Positions 1 to 10,870 of a stretch of 64,000 nucleotides of DNA are shown here, piece after piece (position 1 is the first letter of the stretch; each line of letters opens with the position of its first letter). The notes under the pieces were generated by a model. It did not search any database, was not told the DNA's origin, and saw nothing but the letters and a program-made list of their open reading frames with translations. Source of the DNA: Cryptomeria japonica (taxonomy: Eukaryota > Streptophyta > Pinopsida > Cupressales > Cupressaceae); the NCBI RefSeq assembly GCF_030272615.1, contig NC_081414.1, forward strand, positions 915,749,648-915,813,647. The letters run 5' to 3'. The translations under genes and the position numbers were made by a program.

Positions 1-204
1 TTTGAGGTAGGTGATTTGGTTCTTAGAGAAAACCCCAAAAATCAGCAAGACAAAGAGAAGAAGGGCAAGTTCGAACCAAACTGGCTTGGTCCTTACATCA
101 TTACAGCAACATATGGATCTGGGGCATATCAGCTCTCAACCACAGAGGGTGAACCTTTAGAGGATCCTATCAACAACATGCACCTTCGTAGGTTTTACAC
201 ATAG
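1..204 (+). CDS. Integrase C-terminal end of G1 pol (partial)
   Basis: About 67 residues remain, starting FEVGDLVLREN, followed by WLGPYII and ending HLRRFYT. They align nearly end to end with the last 67 residues of the integrase of element C (20684-20887). In this family the stretch is the chromodomain-less C-terminal GPY/F-like module that ends the pol polyprotein. The stop follows at 202-204 and nothing coding in the pol direction follows. Confidence 0.85.
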   Translation, partial: FEVGDLVLRENPKNQQDKEKKGKFEPNWLGPYIITATYGSGAYQLSTTEGEPLEDPINNMHLRRFYT

Positions 205-1850
205 CTCTTCGGAATATCCTAATTCAAAAATACAAAAAAAATCATAAAACATAAAAAATCATTACTTGGTGAAAGTCTAGCAAATAGGCGCCTTGTGACA
301 ACAAAAAAAAAAAAAATCAAAAAAGTAAAGAGAAATAATTTCATCCAACGGTGAAAATCACTTCGGTGGTGCTCGGGGCAAGTACCATGGTGAAAACTGG
401 GTCACCAGCGCCATGCGTAGAGACATTGCTCCTCCCTCCTTCAGGATTCCATTTCATCCTTTCACTATGCACACACTCATGACCTATTCATCCATAATAA
501 ACTTACCCATTCCCATCATGGCTTGTCATTGATCTACCCAAGATTGGTTAGCCACTCATAATAAACCCCATTTTTGCTCATTTCAATCGATAATAAATCA
601 GCTCCTATCTGTGGCTAAGGCAAATCCTACATCTAGTGATGGGTGGAGAACTGAGAGCATCGCATGTTTCGAGGAGTACAGTTTCTTCCATCTTTCTTTA
701 GTCTATCTATGCACAATCCACAATAAAGAAGCACTTGCATCGCCAATCCACAATAAAGTTCCATCTTCTTCGCAATAAAGTATCAGTTTCATGGATTCAG
801 TCAGTTTCAGATGAGACACAACAACAACAATGGGCTTCAACAAATCAAATCTTTCAACAAACTCAGACAACATTATGGTTTAGTGCTATCTATCCTTTTT
901 GTGAAAGTAAACATTGTGACCACAATCAAATAAGACTTATACAAGTGACAAGAGACACTAAACTTGAGGATGACAGTGGATGTTGGTGTCGAGTCTTGGT
1001 TTTCTTTTGATTTTTATCTTCTGGTGACATGTCTTTTAGCTTTTTCAGGATGTCTCTTACTAGAAAGGCGAGGATGGGGTATCGTCACCTATTTTTCTTT
1101 GTCGTCTATGGATTGTCACTTAGTAATGCTATGACTTGTCCAAGGATACGAGGACACTATGAGTTTAGTATGAACCGGGGCATTCCTTGTTTGTGATTGT
1201 CTTATCTCCATGCAAACAAGTACAATGACTTTCTGGGTCGAACATATGCCTCGATTGTCATAACCTACTTGCCATAATAAAGCTCAATGATGATAATGCA
1301 CAAGAATCTCTTTCACTTTCATATCTTCTATCTTCCATCCCTCTTTCTTGATTGACTTCCATCATCCTTCTTGAGTCCGTGTAGCCTGCTATCACACGAC
1401 TGAGTATAATGACACACCAAAAATATTTGCATTTCATGTAGTCTACACCTACATTACCACATATTAAGCATTTCATACATACATATAGATATCACAGTTG
1501 CATCACATCCTGCACACAACACATGTTAGCACATTTTATATTCTCATCATGTAAATAATCATTTGCATTATCATATTCATTAACATTTCATACATTCACA
1601 TTTGCATATGCATAACATATTTAAAACATAAAAGAACAAAAATATGGCATTTTATCATGTACATATTTGCATCCATATCATAAGCATCACATAGGTACAC
1701 ATGCATATAGCTGCCGCAAAGATGAATCATCTCATATATATATATAAAGTGTCATGATACAATGATGTCAAAATCATATGGCTACAATCACTCGAAGGTG
1801 TCTACATCATAATACAAAATGGTACAAAACACTGATACATAGGGAGCCCT
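205..1850 (+). other. Noncoding 3' spacer of G1
   Basis: This spacer holds an A-run (301-314) and AT-rich sequence with repeated CATTTGCAT/ACATTCATA words (about 1480-1700) and a short TA tract near 1736-1747. No convincing gene is seen; the short open frames here have no recognisable domain. The same position in element C also holds TTGCATATCAT-type repeats, so this is probably shared 3' UTR architecture. Confidence 0.5.
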
Positions 1851-3691
1851 CTACGGCTATCATGAACTCCCTCCCTCGGAGCCGCCTAGCCTCGATGGAG
1901 TCTGAGCTCTAGAGGAACCGCCCCAGGATCATCCCTCCTGTCCCCTCTATTTGGTGGTGGTGGAGGACCCTTAACCCCACCACTGGATGCCTGTCTCCTC
2001 TAGCTCCCTCCAATAGCTGTCGTTGTCCGCAATGGTCTGTGGAAGCTCCTCGCCTGCTGCTCTAGTGGCACTGCCCCATAATATAGGTCTCACCGGTAAC
2101 CTATCTCCTCCCCTGCCCATAGAACATAGGCATATCCCACCCCTGTATCCTCTGTCGCCTACCTCCCAGCCCTCAGCATTGTCTCAGCCTCAATATAGCG
2201 TTGGATAGCTTGATCCCGCTCATGCTCTATCTCCCTTAGTCGCCTCCTGAGCCTAGATGTCTCCCTCTCCAGGTCCTAAATCTCATCTACCTATCCCTAG
2301 CAGATCTCCCTCAGCTCAAGAAGCTCATCCTCCTCCTCCTCGACCCCCTATGGCTCCCCCTGTACTAGTGCTTGTGCGTGTACCTGTACTTGCCTGTACC
2401 CCTATCCCTGCACCTATTTAGGACCCTATGCTACTGGCACCTGTAGTGACAACCCACTACGACCCCTCACCACCTGATCCTATCTCTCCTCCCCACCCTC
2501 TCTCTGTGGAGCCACCATCATCATCTCCATCCCCACCACCATCTCCATCTATCGCCTCCCCTAGGTCTGTCAGTCATGGGAAGGGATGCTCAGCCCAATA
2601 TGCAGTGTACTCTACATCCATACCTGCATCCTCAATATCTGGCCACATATCCCACGGCAAGGGAACCATCTCCACTAGCTGCATCACAACCTGATCATAT
2701 GACAATAATGGCCCAAAGAGTGTCTGATCTCTGACTATCCAAGCATACATCCCGGGACCCTGTGGCATCCGCTAAATCTTGCCAAACTGTCTGCCCACTC
2801 TATCTACCAGCTGCCTCTCCAATACATAGGGCGTCCGCCCAATCAGATATCTGCTTCAGAAGATGTATGGTAACTCTACTGCATCATCCTCCCACTGCTT
2901 GCACCCAAGGTACGACTTCCATATCATAGTGTCAATCTCATCCAAGACTCGACGCCAGTACTCCAACCTGCCAATCCATGGCTATGAGGTAATCATATCA
3001 TACAGATGTACAAAACTATGTCCATGACCCCTGCCCCTGAAGTGTATCTGTCGGGTAATCGACAGATGCTCATAGGTCCATACCTGCAGTAATGTGACTC
3101 CGCAGCCCAATCCTATGGATCCATGATAAACAAACTGATGTAGCTCGTAATACAAGTGTGCTAGAACACATGGTCCCTAGGCATATCTTGTGTGTTGTGT
3201 AACCAGTGTATCCAAGGTGCTCGCCCAACCCACAGCCAATCCTCGTGTCACCCTGTCTGGACACAAGAACCCACTGATCACTCCTCCTAGCACTACTGGT
3301 AGTGCCAGTCCTGTCTGTGTCATGGTATCCCATGCCATGCATCCAGCTCTCATCTCCAGTCCTAGATCCTGAAACACTCATTCAAGGCCTCCATATCTCC
3401 CTCTCGATCATAAGGAATCAGCTTCCCATCGATCGGTATCCGTAGAATCTTATAAATGTCCTCCAAGGTGACTGTCATCTCACCCATCGACAAATGGAAA
3501 GTGCAAGTCTTAGAGTGCCACCTCTCAGCTAATGCAGTCAGCAAACCCATGTTCACCCGAAACTCAGGCACATACAAAATGTGGTGTAAGCCCATAGCAT
3601 GAATAGCCGCTCTCTCAACAACTGTCAACTCAGCTCGCAATCTCTGAGTCAATGGGAATCTCTCCTGTGACTCCAGCATAGGCAAGTACTC
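1850..3691 (-). pseudogene. Antisense plant-mobile-domain gene of G1, exon 2 (fossil)
   Basis: On the minus strand, from an AG acceptor at 3692-3693, the first 110 codons give a protein with LLTALAERWHS, GEMTVTLED and IPIDGKLIPY. These match the antisense protein of element C (22266-24184). The pattern (a helical region, then TFH...GEMTVTLEDVY) is that of the plant mobile domain (PMD, aminotransferase-like; the MAIN/MAIL family). Further downstream, sequence related to CPDR..RG...GW and then a serine/proline-rich tail can be traced in pieces to about 1850. The copy is a fossil with several breaks. The role of PMD proteins within retroelements is not established. Confidence 0.7.
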
Positions 3692-3710
3692 CTGCAAAAA
3701 CGTAAATCAA

Positions 3711-4060
3711 TTATGTCAGTCATAGTGGCATTCACTGTTCATCACAAAATGCTACTTTTTATCTAAGTGCGTATGGTACTCTATTCTAGTAACACTCACT
3801 ATTCATCATAAAGTGTTGCTTCTATTCTAGTGACACTCACTGTTCATCACAACGTGTTGTTGATTATCCTAGTGGTACTCACTGTTCATCACAAAGTACT
3901 ACGTGTTTTGCACTCCCTATTCATCACAAAGTGCTGCTCACAATTGCACTCACTGTTCATCACAATGTGCTGCTCATATTTTAGTACTCCCTGTTCATCA
4001 CAAAGTACTATGTCTTGGTACTCGCTATTCATCACAAAGTGCCTTGATCTATCCTATCCT
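3711..4060. repeat. Dispersed TTCATCACAAAGTGCT array in the antisense intron of G1
   Basis: About nine to ten degenerate copies of a unit containing CACT(G/A)TTCATCACAAAGTGCT are spaced roughly 30-60 bp apart (for example near 3727, 3787, 3840, 3880, 3922, 3954, 3992, 4027). The array lies inside the predicted intron of the antisense gene (3692-4636). Element C fills the same intron with a different repeat. Confidence 0.75.
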
Positions 4061-4279
4061 AGGGCCTCTACTTGAGTGAATCCTCTTGAGTAGTTTCCTA
4101 ATTGGCAACATATGTTCTATTATAGAATTGTCAATCCTAGCCCTATGTGCTATCCTAGTCTTCCCTAGAGGACCTACTTGAGTGTATCTTCTCAGCAGCT
4201 TATCCAATCGACAACATATGTTCATCACAGAAGTGCCAATTTGACCTTGAAGACATAAACATGCCTTCATGACATAAAT

Positions 4280-4555
4280 GCACTTAGAGACTGCATAAAT
4301 GCACCTGCTTTGTACAGATGCGCCTGAAATACACAGACATGCCTATGCTCTGCATAGACGCACCTGTCCTGCACAAATGTGTCCACATTTCACAAACGTG
4401 CCTGAACAACGCAGAAGCGCTCGCATTTGGTATAGATGCCTTTCCTAGCGTAGATGCGCCTATCACAGACGCAGACGTGCCTAGCCAACATAGACGTGCC
4501 TGGCACCAGCACAGACACACCTCAATGTTTTTGGACATTTTTGACATTTCCTAAA
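4280..4555. repeat. Second short-unit array (RGAYGYRCCTG) in the antisense intron of G1
   Basis: Around a dozen degenerate copies of a core such as AGACGTGCCTG / AGATGCGCCTG / AATGCACCTG occur every 20-25 bp. The array is still inside the antisense intron, next to the other array at 3711-4060. No coding function is apparent; the open frames across it are by-products of the periodicity. Confidence 0.7.
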
Positions 4556-4636
4556 CATGCATTTATTGCGCTACCTAGCATGCATTAATGATAATATTTA
4601 TTGCAACAAAGTACAAGGAGGTTTTGTGGTACTTAC

Positions 4637-4705
4637 TGACTCTCTTGCATCTGTTGGCCTCTGATATCGACGAACGCGATCGAATCTGTGAACCAATGCC
4701 ATCAT
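4637..4705 (-). pseudogene. Antisense PMD gene of G1, exon 1
   Basis: Minus-strand ATG at 4705-4703 opens 23 codons (MMALVHRFDRVRRYQRP...) that end at a GTAAGT donor (4636 downward) in phase 0. Exon 2 also begins in phase 0 at 3691. The first exon of element C (25221-25295) has the same length class, donor and phase and shares HRFxxVRRYxRP. Independent conservation in two diverged elements is the main support. The splice is predicted, not observed. Confidence 0.62.
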
Positions 4706-4790
4706 TGCTGACTATTGCTACTCTATCTCACTCTGCACTCTAATCTCTTGGATGTGTGGATGACAATGAAGATGTATTTCCCTCGTGGTC

Positions 4791-4799
4791 TATCTTATA
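4791..4799 (-). promoter_or_regulatory. TATA-like box of the antisense gene of G1
   Basis: The minus strand reads TATAAGATA 86 bp upstream of the exon 1 ATG. Element C has TATAAAAGG at the equivalent place, 73 bp upstream of its ATG. This is a weak match on its own; the paired position gives it weight. Confidence 0.45.
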
Positions 4800-5051
4800 G
4801 ACTACCCTAGCCCTCGTCCTAGCCCTCATCTCCTGAGTTAGTCTTCTTTATCCTGTGACTTTGTCAATCTATCCGATCAGTCCATTCTAGCCTTTCTTTC
4901 TTATCGAGAGATTGTCTACAATCTTTTCAGACATTTTTATCCAATCTCTCAAGGGGGCATATCATTCCCATCTTGGGGCAACTTTGTATCAGTTCATCAT
5001 ATCTTCTTTGAAACAACGCGACAAGCCGCATTGTCTCAAAGAGGGGCAAAA

Positions 5052-5828
5052 TGTAGACACCTAAAATTGCCATGTCTAATTAAATAAATATTTTATTTAT
5101 TTAATTATCTAAACCTAATTCTTCTATGAATTAAATAAATCTTTATTTATTTAATTAATTCATTTATCCTCTTCTAGCCTTATTTCTCATTTAAATAAAT
5201 ACATTTATATATTTAAATTATCCTTTTCCTAAATTAAATAAATATCTTATTTATTTAATTGATCCCACTTCTTCTATTAATTAAATAAATCTTTATTTAT
5301 TTAATTAATTCATTATCCTTTTCTACCCATGACACATGTCATTCATCTCTTAATTCATACACTACCTACCCTTTCATTATTTTATTATTTTCTTTACCTA
5401 CCCTCTAATCATAGCTGACCTCTTTTACACCTCTCAATCTTATCCCTCCATTTCTTATGGTGTTTTCTATATAAGGAGATGCTTCCTTTATTATCAAACC
5501 CTAACTAACTACTTGATCAATTGACTACACTACGCTTTGCACTTTCATATGCGATCCTACTTGCAACTACATTTTCATTCTTTGTTGAGCTCTTGTGCAC
5601 ATAAAATCTGAGAGCAAATATATCAAGCAAGATCAATGGAGATAGGAAGAATGGAGATCCAAACTCTATTAGACATGTGATGGTATAATCTTTATGATTT
5701 CATTTGATTTACATTATCTTAGGTAATCTTCATATGTTATGGTGGATCTTTGTTGTTGTTAGGTTAGGGTTTTGTGATTGAATTCATTTAGTCTTTCATC
5801 ATTGTTGTATCCATTTTCACCATATACA
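5052..5828 (+). mobile_element. 3' LTR of G1
   Basis: It begins TGTAGACACC directly after the purine tract AAAGAGGGGCAAAA, the same tract that precedes the 3' LTR of element C. Its 5' half holds alternating ATTAAATAAAT / ATTTATTTAATT stretches, like the LTR of C. TATATAAG at 5468-5475 is a likely TATA box. The end at CATATACA (5828) is chosen by the TG...CA rule and by analogy with CGCATACA in C, so the 3' limit is uncertain. Confidence 0.65.
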
Positions 5829-7004
5829 TTTTGAACCTAGACACACATATGAAAATGTGTTACAAGATCGAGGCACATAGAACCTTTATCGCATTGGAAA
5901 TTGCACATATAGATTTTGTATGATTTTGAGGTCATCTAACCAATGAAATATTTTGCATGGTTATTCATTCGAGAAATCATGTTTGTAAGATCGAAGCAAT
6001 GAATCAGATCACTGACATAAGAGATCTATTTATACAGCATGAATTTAGGCTCAGCAATATGTGAAAGAGAGAAATGTGTGTGCATATGTGTATGAAGCAA
6101 GACTTATGTGATACATGAGAAATCACAGAGTATTATGACTGTTACAGAGACACAGAGGTCACTGAGAAGGTTTTCAGAGAATAGTCAAAGAACAAAGTAA
6201 ACAGAAGGGTTTGCCGAGTTACTTTATGAGTTACCGAGGTATGCTATAGGCAAGGTAATCTTATTTTGAGCACATAGAATCTGCTATAGCATTTCAGATG
6301 TAAAGTTGCAGATATTTGTAAAGTCTTATTGTAATATTTTGAAGTTGTAAGAGAAACCTTTAACAGGGTAAAAGACTCTAATCAAGTCTACAAATTGTAA
6401 AGCCTCTAACTAGGTGCAACATTTAGATAAAGTGTTGTAAAATCCTTTAGCAAGATAGATCTAGCAGATCTTGATACTCCTAATAAGGTAAGCTATCAGA
6501 AATAGCTAAATATGTAGCTCTAACCGAGCACTCTTTATTATTGTAGTAGTGAAGTTGTGGGTGCCATCCCCACTGCAATTTTTCTCTCTAACCAAGAGTT
6601 TTTGCGTAACCAAAATATATGTGTTATGGAGTGAATCATGTATGATTGTTACTTATTTGTTTTAGCTTTATGTTTTGTTATAGCAGTTTTTGGTTTATGC
6701 ATAATAGTGAAGATATTGTTGATAAAAGGATTTGAAGTACTAATTCACCCCTCCCCTCTCAGTACATTAGCTTTCCATATTGGGCCTAACAATCAGGAGT
6801 GGTGAAGATCTAAGTGTTACCGGTTTATGCTTTTCACAGTCATACTGTGTTTTACCAGTAGTGCCTTGTTTTAGATCGGTGATACTGTTGACCAATTAGT
6901 TCAGTCTTTGCAGTCAAAGTGGTTTAAGGAAGTTTCTGGCTATACTGATTCAGCCCCCCCCTCTCAGTATCTATTGAGTATTTACTATTCATCATTATTC
7001 ATCA
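5829..7004 (+). mobile_element. Copia-type LTR sequence upstream of element A (composite)
   Basis: It contains copia LTR hallmarks: repeated CCTTTAAC.GGGT and CTCTAACTAGG words (6350-6560), CCATCCCCACTG near 6570, and two C-run/CTCAG boxes (about 6745-6760 and 6953-6970). The last 24 bases before the primer binding site (6981-7004) are identical to the last 24 bases of the 3' LTR of A (51410-51433). The rest does not pair cleanly with that LTR, so either this is a composite of two LTR remnants or the 5' LTR of A is partly replaced. Confidence 0.5.
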
Positions 7005-7006
7005 AT

Positions 7007-7018
7007 TGGTATCAGAGC
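7007..7018 (+). other. Primer binding site of element A
   Basis: TGGTATCAGAGC, two bases after the LTR end, is the usual plant copia PBS, complementary to the 3' end of initiator methionine tRNA. Confidence 0.9.
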
Positions 7019-7075
7019 CTCCTCCAGGTCCTCTGTGCTATAAGCTTAACCGCTTGAGGAAAAGATCCTATTCTA

Positions 7076-8113
7076 ATGATGAAGAGGGAAAGTCCTAAGT
7101 TCAACAGAGACAACTTTAAGATATGGAAGGACAGAATGAAGATATACATCAAAAGCATGGGTGCTCAACACTGGAGCTATGTTGAGAATACTTATGTTTT
7201 CCCTACTGGTACTCTTACCAATGATCAAAGAAGAGAAATCCAGGAGAATGGGGAAGTAATGGAAGCTCTTATCAGCAACCTATGTGATGTTGAGTTTATT
7301 GATGTTCAGGAAAAAGAAAATCCCAAAGATGTATGGGATACTCTAGAGTCTATCTATGGTGGTGATGAGCATGTGAAGCAGGCTAAGGAAGAAATCCTTA
7401 GAGGAAAGTTTGAAGATATGCGGATGGTTGAAGGAGAGACCATTCAAAAATATGGGATAAGGATTAAAACTATTGTTGGAGACATCAAGAGTGTAGGAGG
7501 TACAATGGATGATTCCACCATTGTTAGCAAAGTTTTGAGAACTTTATTATTGTTCTACGCAATAAGGGTTGCCGCTATTCAGGAGTTGAGATCTATTGAC
7601 GAGACAAAGGTGTCCCTTGATTCTATCATTTCTAAGTTGACCACTTATGAGCTAAATAGTTATGATGGCAGTGTTCAGAAGACTGATTCAGCCTTTAAAG
7701 CATCTCTTGCACTATGTAGAAAGGGTAAAGAAGTTAGTACCAGTTGTGAACCTAGACAAAGCAGAGATATGGATGATGAGGAGATCCTGATGGAATTTGA
7801 AGCTCTTCTAGCCAAGAGACTTCCTAAGGGAACTGGTAAATATAGAGGTAAGCTCCCTTTGAAATGTTTTCCTTGCAATAGGATTGGACACATTGCTGTT
7901 AATTGTCCTAATGGTGATAATAAGGACAAACCAGAGAGGTTCAAAAAGTTCAAAGGAGGAAATAGGAGAAATTGTCTTGTTGCAGTTGATGAAGGTCTCA
8001 CTGATGATGAATCAGAAGATGAAGAAAGTGAAGACATAGTATTTGTAGCTATCAAGGAAGATGTGTCAGACAAGAAGGGTCTTGCCTCCCGCTTTGATAA
8101 TTCTAATGAATAG
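7076..8113 (+). CDS. Gag of copia A
   Basis: A 345-codon frame begins MKRESPKFNRDNFKIWK, the usual N-terminus of copia Gag (UBN2/DUF4219 type), with a WD.LE.IYGG-like motif in the middle. Near residue 260 it carries a CCHC zinc knuckle (CFPCNRIGHIAVNCP), followed by a basic stretch and an acidic tail. Gag packages the element RNA into virus-like particles. This block is open throughout. Confidence 0.85.
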   Translation: MMKRESPKFNRDNFKIWKDRMKIYIKSMGAQHWSYVENTYVFPTGTLTNDQRREIQENGEVMEALISNLCDVEFIDVQEKENPKDVWDTLESIYGGDEHVKQAKEEILRGKFEDMRMVEGETIQKYGIRIKTIVGDIKSVGGTMDDSTIVSKVLRTLLLFYAIRVAAIQELRSIDETKVSLDSIISKLTTYELNSYDGSVQKTDSAFKASLALCRKGKEVSTSCEPRQSRDMDDEEILMEFEALLAKRLPKGTGKYRGKLPLKCFPCNRIGHIAVNCPNGDNKDKPERFKKFKGGNRRNCLVAVDEGLTDDESEDEESEDIVFVAIKEDVSDKKGLASRFDNSNE

Positions 8114-8540
8114 CTTATTGATAGTGGTTGTTCTCACCACATGACTGGTGACCAGAGAAAGTCTCTATCTTTGGAAGAGTATGATGGAGGTGTAGTCCGA
8201 TTTGGTAATGATGCACCTTGTATGGTAAAAGGAAAAGGGTCCATCTCTCTAAACAGAAAAAGAAGTGTTGATAATGTGTATTGGGTAGAAGGTCTCAGGC
8301 ATAACCTTTTGAGTCTTGGTTAGTTGAATGATAATGGACTCACTCTGGAATTCAAAGATGGAGTGTACAAAATAAAAGAAAAGAGTGGTGAACCAATGGC
8401 CACCGGTATGCAGACCAAAGGTAACTTATTTCAGTTGAATGCAAATATAGGTCAATGTCTAATGGCTAAGTATGATGATAGTTGGATATGGCATAAGAGA
8501 CTGCCATGTAAATTTTGACAACATTGTGAAGGCTAGTAAG
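8114..8540 (+). pseudogene. Protease and pre-integrase block of copia A
   Basis: It includes the copia protease signature LIDSGCSHHMTGD, then GKGSISL and HNLLSLG, and enters the GAG-pre-integrase region (WHKR) before being interrupted at 8540 by element B. The matching continuation of the region resumes at 33515. It is fossil, with breaks. Confidence 0.75.
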
Positions 8541-8891
8541 TGTTGGTATTTTGTTATGGTTTTGTCATTGATGTCAACACCTATCAACACTAATCAACTC
8601 TGGCACTTTGGAGAAATTGTTATATTCAGTAGCAAGCAAATAACCTTATGCATAGTCACCAGTATCTGGTACACCGGTAGGAAATATTGTTCACCGACAC
8701 TTGGAATAATATGGAAAACACTTGGTTAAGTCGAAGACATTATTTGGACACTTTGTCTTAAAGATTTGTTCATTGGTATATTCATATTTGCATATTTGTT
8801 GTTACCGATAAATAGGTCCAGGTTATGCACTGGCAGGCTTATCTATTCCAGATCAGCATGACACACTTTAGAGATGATTTATTATTGTTGT
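8541..8891 (+). mobile_element. 5' LTR of copia B, left piece
   Basis: Matches 32470-32799 of the 3' LTR, apart from point differences and a roughly 21 bp duplication around AACACTTGG. It ends in GTTGT, the target duplication of element C. The LTR resumes at 27185/27190 and runs to 27905. Confidence 0.9.
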
Positions 8892-10361
8892 TGTAGATGT
8901 ATAAAAATGACCATATTCCTAAATGAATATTTTATGTTCATTTCTCTATTTAATTAAATCCAATTTAATTAAATTATCCACATTCCTCTATTTAATTAAG
9001 TAAATTACTCAATTTATTTAAATTAAATTCACTATACCCATTTAATGAATAAATCATTTTATTCAATTAAATCCCCCCTATCCACTTTTAATTAAATTCA
9101 AATTTAATTAAATAGTTATCCTAAATTGAATAAATCTAATTTATTTAATTTCCCCAAATTACAACAAAATTGAATTAAATCATTTAATTCAATTATCCCT
9201 CCATCCACTTGCAAAATCCCAAACCCCTTTCTAATCCCTTCTAGAATCTTCTAATCACTTCTAATTAACCTAACCCCTCCTCTAAATTTTGTCACATCCC
9301 TAAGCAAAGGGAAGTCACTTCTCAAATGGCTCAAAGTCTTTGATAACCATTAAAGGTTTTCAACCTTCAACCACTAAATGGCTCAAAGTCTTTGATAACC
9401 ATTGAATGCTTTCAACCTTCAACCACTTAATCCCCAAAGTCTCCAATAACCATTAATGGTTAATTCAAACCCTCCCACATGGTTAAAACATTTGTTTTGA
9501 CTCAACCTCTATCCAACCCAAGGGTCTCATCGGGCCATTAATGCTTTGACCATGATTATCTCTTAATCATTTGCACAAAGGTTTATCCTTGGATTAACTC
9601 TTAATCCAGTGGGTAAGCCTAACTTAGACTTGACCCTTAGCCTTTAGATAACCATGAGGTCTTCTCAAGCCTTTAATGCCTCCAACCTCTTCTCTCAACC
9701 CAACCCTATGTTGACACTTGTCACCATTTCATTGGTGCCAATTGTGCACATGGATCCCCAACTTTCAAACATGGCCCTTGATTAAACCTTTCAATCTTGA
9801 CCATCCATTGCCCTGTTTGTGCTATAAATAGAGCTCTCATTCCTCCATTTTTAACAATCATCTTTCAAATTTGAAGCATTACACTTATGCTCAAATTCTT
9901 TCAAGCTTTCTCATTTCATATATGCTCATCATTTAGCCTCTTTTAGATCAGGAATTAGACTAAATATGCATGTTTAGAGTAATTTCTTTATCATTTAGTT
10001 CAATCATAGACTAAATATAGTATGCTAGGATAGTATTTATACTAACCTTGTCATCTTATAGCTAGTTTATTGCATTCCTAGAATCATACATAGCTTACAA
10101 CACATCTCATACTAAAATATATCAAAGCATCCCTCGTTCTTGCATTTGCCATCCCTGAACCATTTTGCTCAGTAATCTGAGAGAAAAATATTGGTTTGAG
10201 GGACATTGTGAGATAGAGAACCATGGGACCCTCCTTGGGAAGCTGAGTAATACGTTATTACTCCATAGCTTGCATCAAGAAGTCCTGTGTGTGTGTGTGG
10301 ATAAGTCATTTGGCAATATTTTCATATATTAAGTTTTATTCGCCCACTTTTCCCGCATACA
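8892..10361 (+). mobile_element. 5' LTR of gypsy C
   Basis: TGTAGATGTAT...CCCGCATACA, 1,470 bp, the same length as the 3' LTR. AT-rich first 300 bp with repeated TTTAATTAAAT words; a near-tandem duplication of GGCTCAAAGTCTTTGATAACC around 9330-9420. It carries the element's promoter (TATAAATA at 9823-9830). Confidence 0.95.
9823..9830 (+). promoter_or_regulatory. TATA box in the 5' LTR of C
   Basis: TATAAATA followed by GAGCTCTCATTCC. The identical box is at 26646-26653 in the 3' LTR. It fits the U3/R boundary of a plant gypsy LTR, with transcription probably starting about 30 bp downstream. Confidence 0.7.
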
Positions 10362-10365
10362 TTTC

Positions 10366-10383
10366 TGGTGCCCACCGTGGGGC
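10366..10383 (+). other. Primer binding site of gypsy C
   Basis: TGGTGCCCACCGTGGGGC lies four bases after the LTR end. It has the TGG start expected for pairing with a tRNA CCA end. I do not assign the tRNA with confidence. Confidence 0.75.
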
Positions 10384-10485
10384 CCGACCCCAAATAACAA
10401 ATCGGTTTTTGAAATTAATCATTTTTGTAGGTCCGTGGGAAACAGGAATCAACGCATGGGAAACATTCCCTAGCCCATCCAAATA

Positions 10486-10870
10486 ACAGTCTAGCGCATC
10501 CCGCTCACTGTTTAGTGCGTGAGGGCTATACTTTAGCGCGTAAAAGCAATGATTTAGCGCATAACCCCACTGATTTATTTCTTGTAGGTCTCGACGCGGG
10601 TGAAACACAAAGTAGCGCATTCAATAACCAAAATAGCACATACGATCCACAGTTCAGCGCTTATAGACCATCATACAGCACATCTATTTCAAAAGTTAGC
10701 GCATCATATTTCAAATTTCCTGCAAGACTCAGCACGGGAAAGAGAAAAAGACAGAATAGCGCTTCCAACACAGAGTAGCACATTTAGAAGATAGAGTAGC
10801 GCGTTGATCATTAATTATAGCGCATCTAACATATATTGTAGCGCGTACAGTCTGTTCTGTAGTGCATCAC
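10486..10870 (+). repeat. TAGCGCAT array, first block, in the sense leader of C
   Basis: About 15 copies of TAGCGC(A/G)T and one- or two-base variants (TAGCACAT, TAGTGCGT, CAGCGCTT) are spaced about 20-35 bp apart with unrelated spacers. Open frames over this block are caused by the repeat. The reverse complement fills 24670-25130. Confidence 0.85.

Larger units (their letters stand above)
1..5828 (+). mobile_element. Ty3/gypsy fossil G1 (Tat/Ogre type), 3' part
   Basis: The window opens inside the integrase C-terminus of a gypsy polyprotein. A long 3' region with an antisense gene follows, then a purine tract (about 5037-5051) and a 3' LTR starting TGTAGACACC at 5052. The order pol, antisense ORF, PPT, LTR is the same as in complete element C (8892-27184), and the integrase tail and antisense protein are clearly homologous to it. 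Extra ORFs between pol and the 3' LTR, some antisense, are known in the plant Tat/Ogre lineage. The 5' part lies outside the window. The antisense region is broken in several places. The LTR end at 5828 is a TG...CA guess, since no partner LTR is available. Confidence 0.85.

Noticed and set aside
2023-3372. Plus-strand open frames opposite the antisense PMD exon of G1 (Pro/Ser-rich)
   Set aside because: Shadow of the minus-strand PMD coding sequence; composition explained by the complementary strand.
3830-4554. Open frames in the intron of the antisense gene of G1 (VHHKVL / TDMPMLCIDAP text)
   Set aside because: Artefacts of the two short-unit arrays.
3711-4555. CRISPR-like spaced repeats
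   Set aside because: Repeats are degenerate, spacers vary widely in length, and this is a eukaryotic retroelement; the same applies to 10486-12570 and 24670-25130.
7007-7018. A tRNA gene at TGGTATCAGAGC sites (also 27908)
   Set aside because: These are primer binding sites only, 12 bases long and next to LTR ends; no cloverleaf follows.
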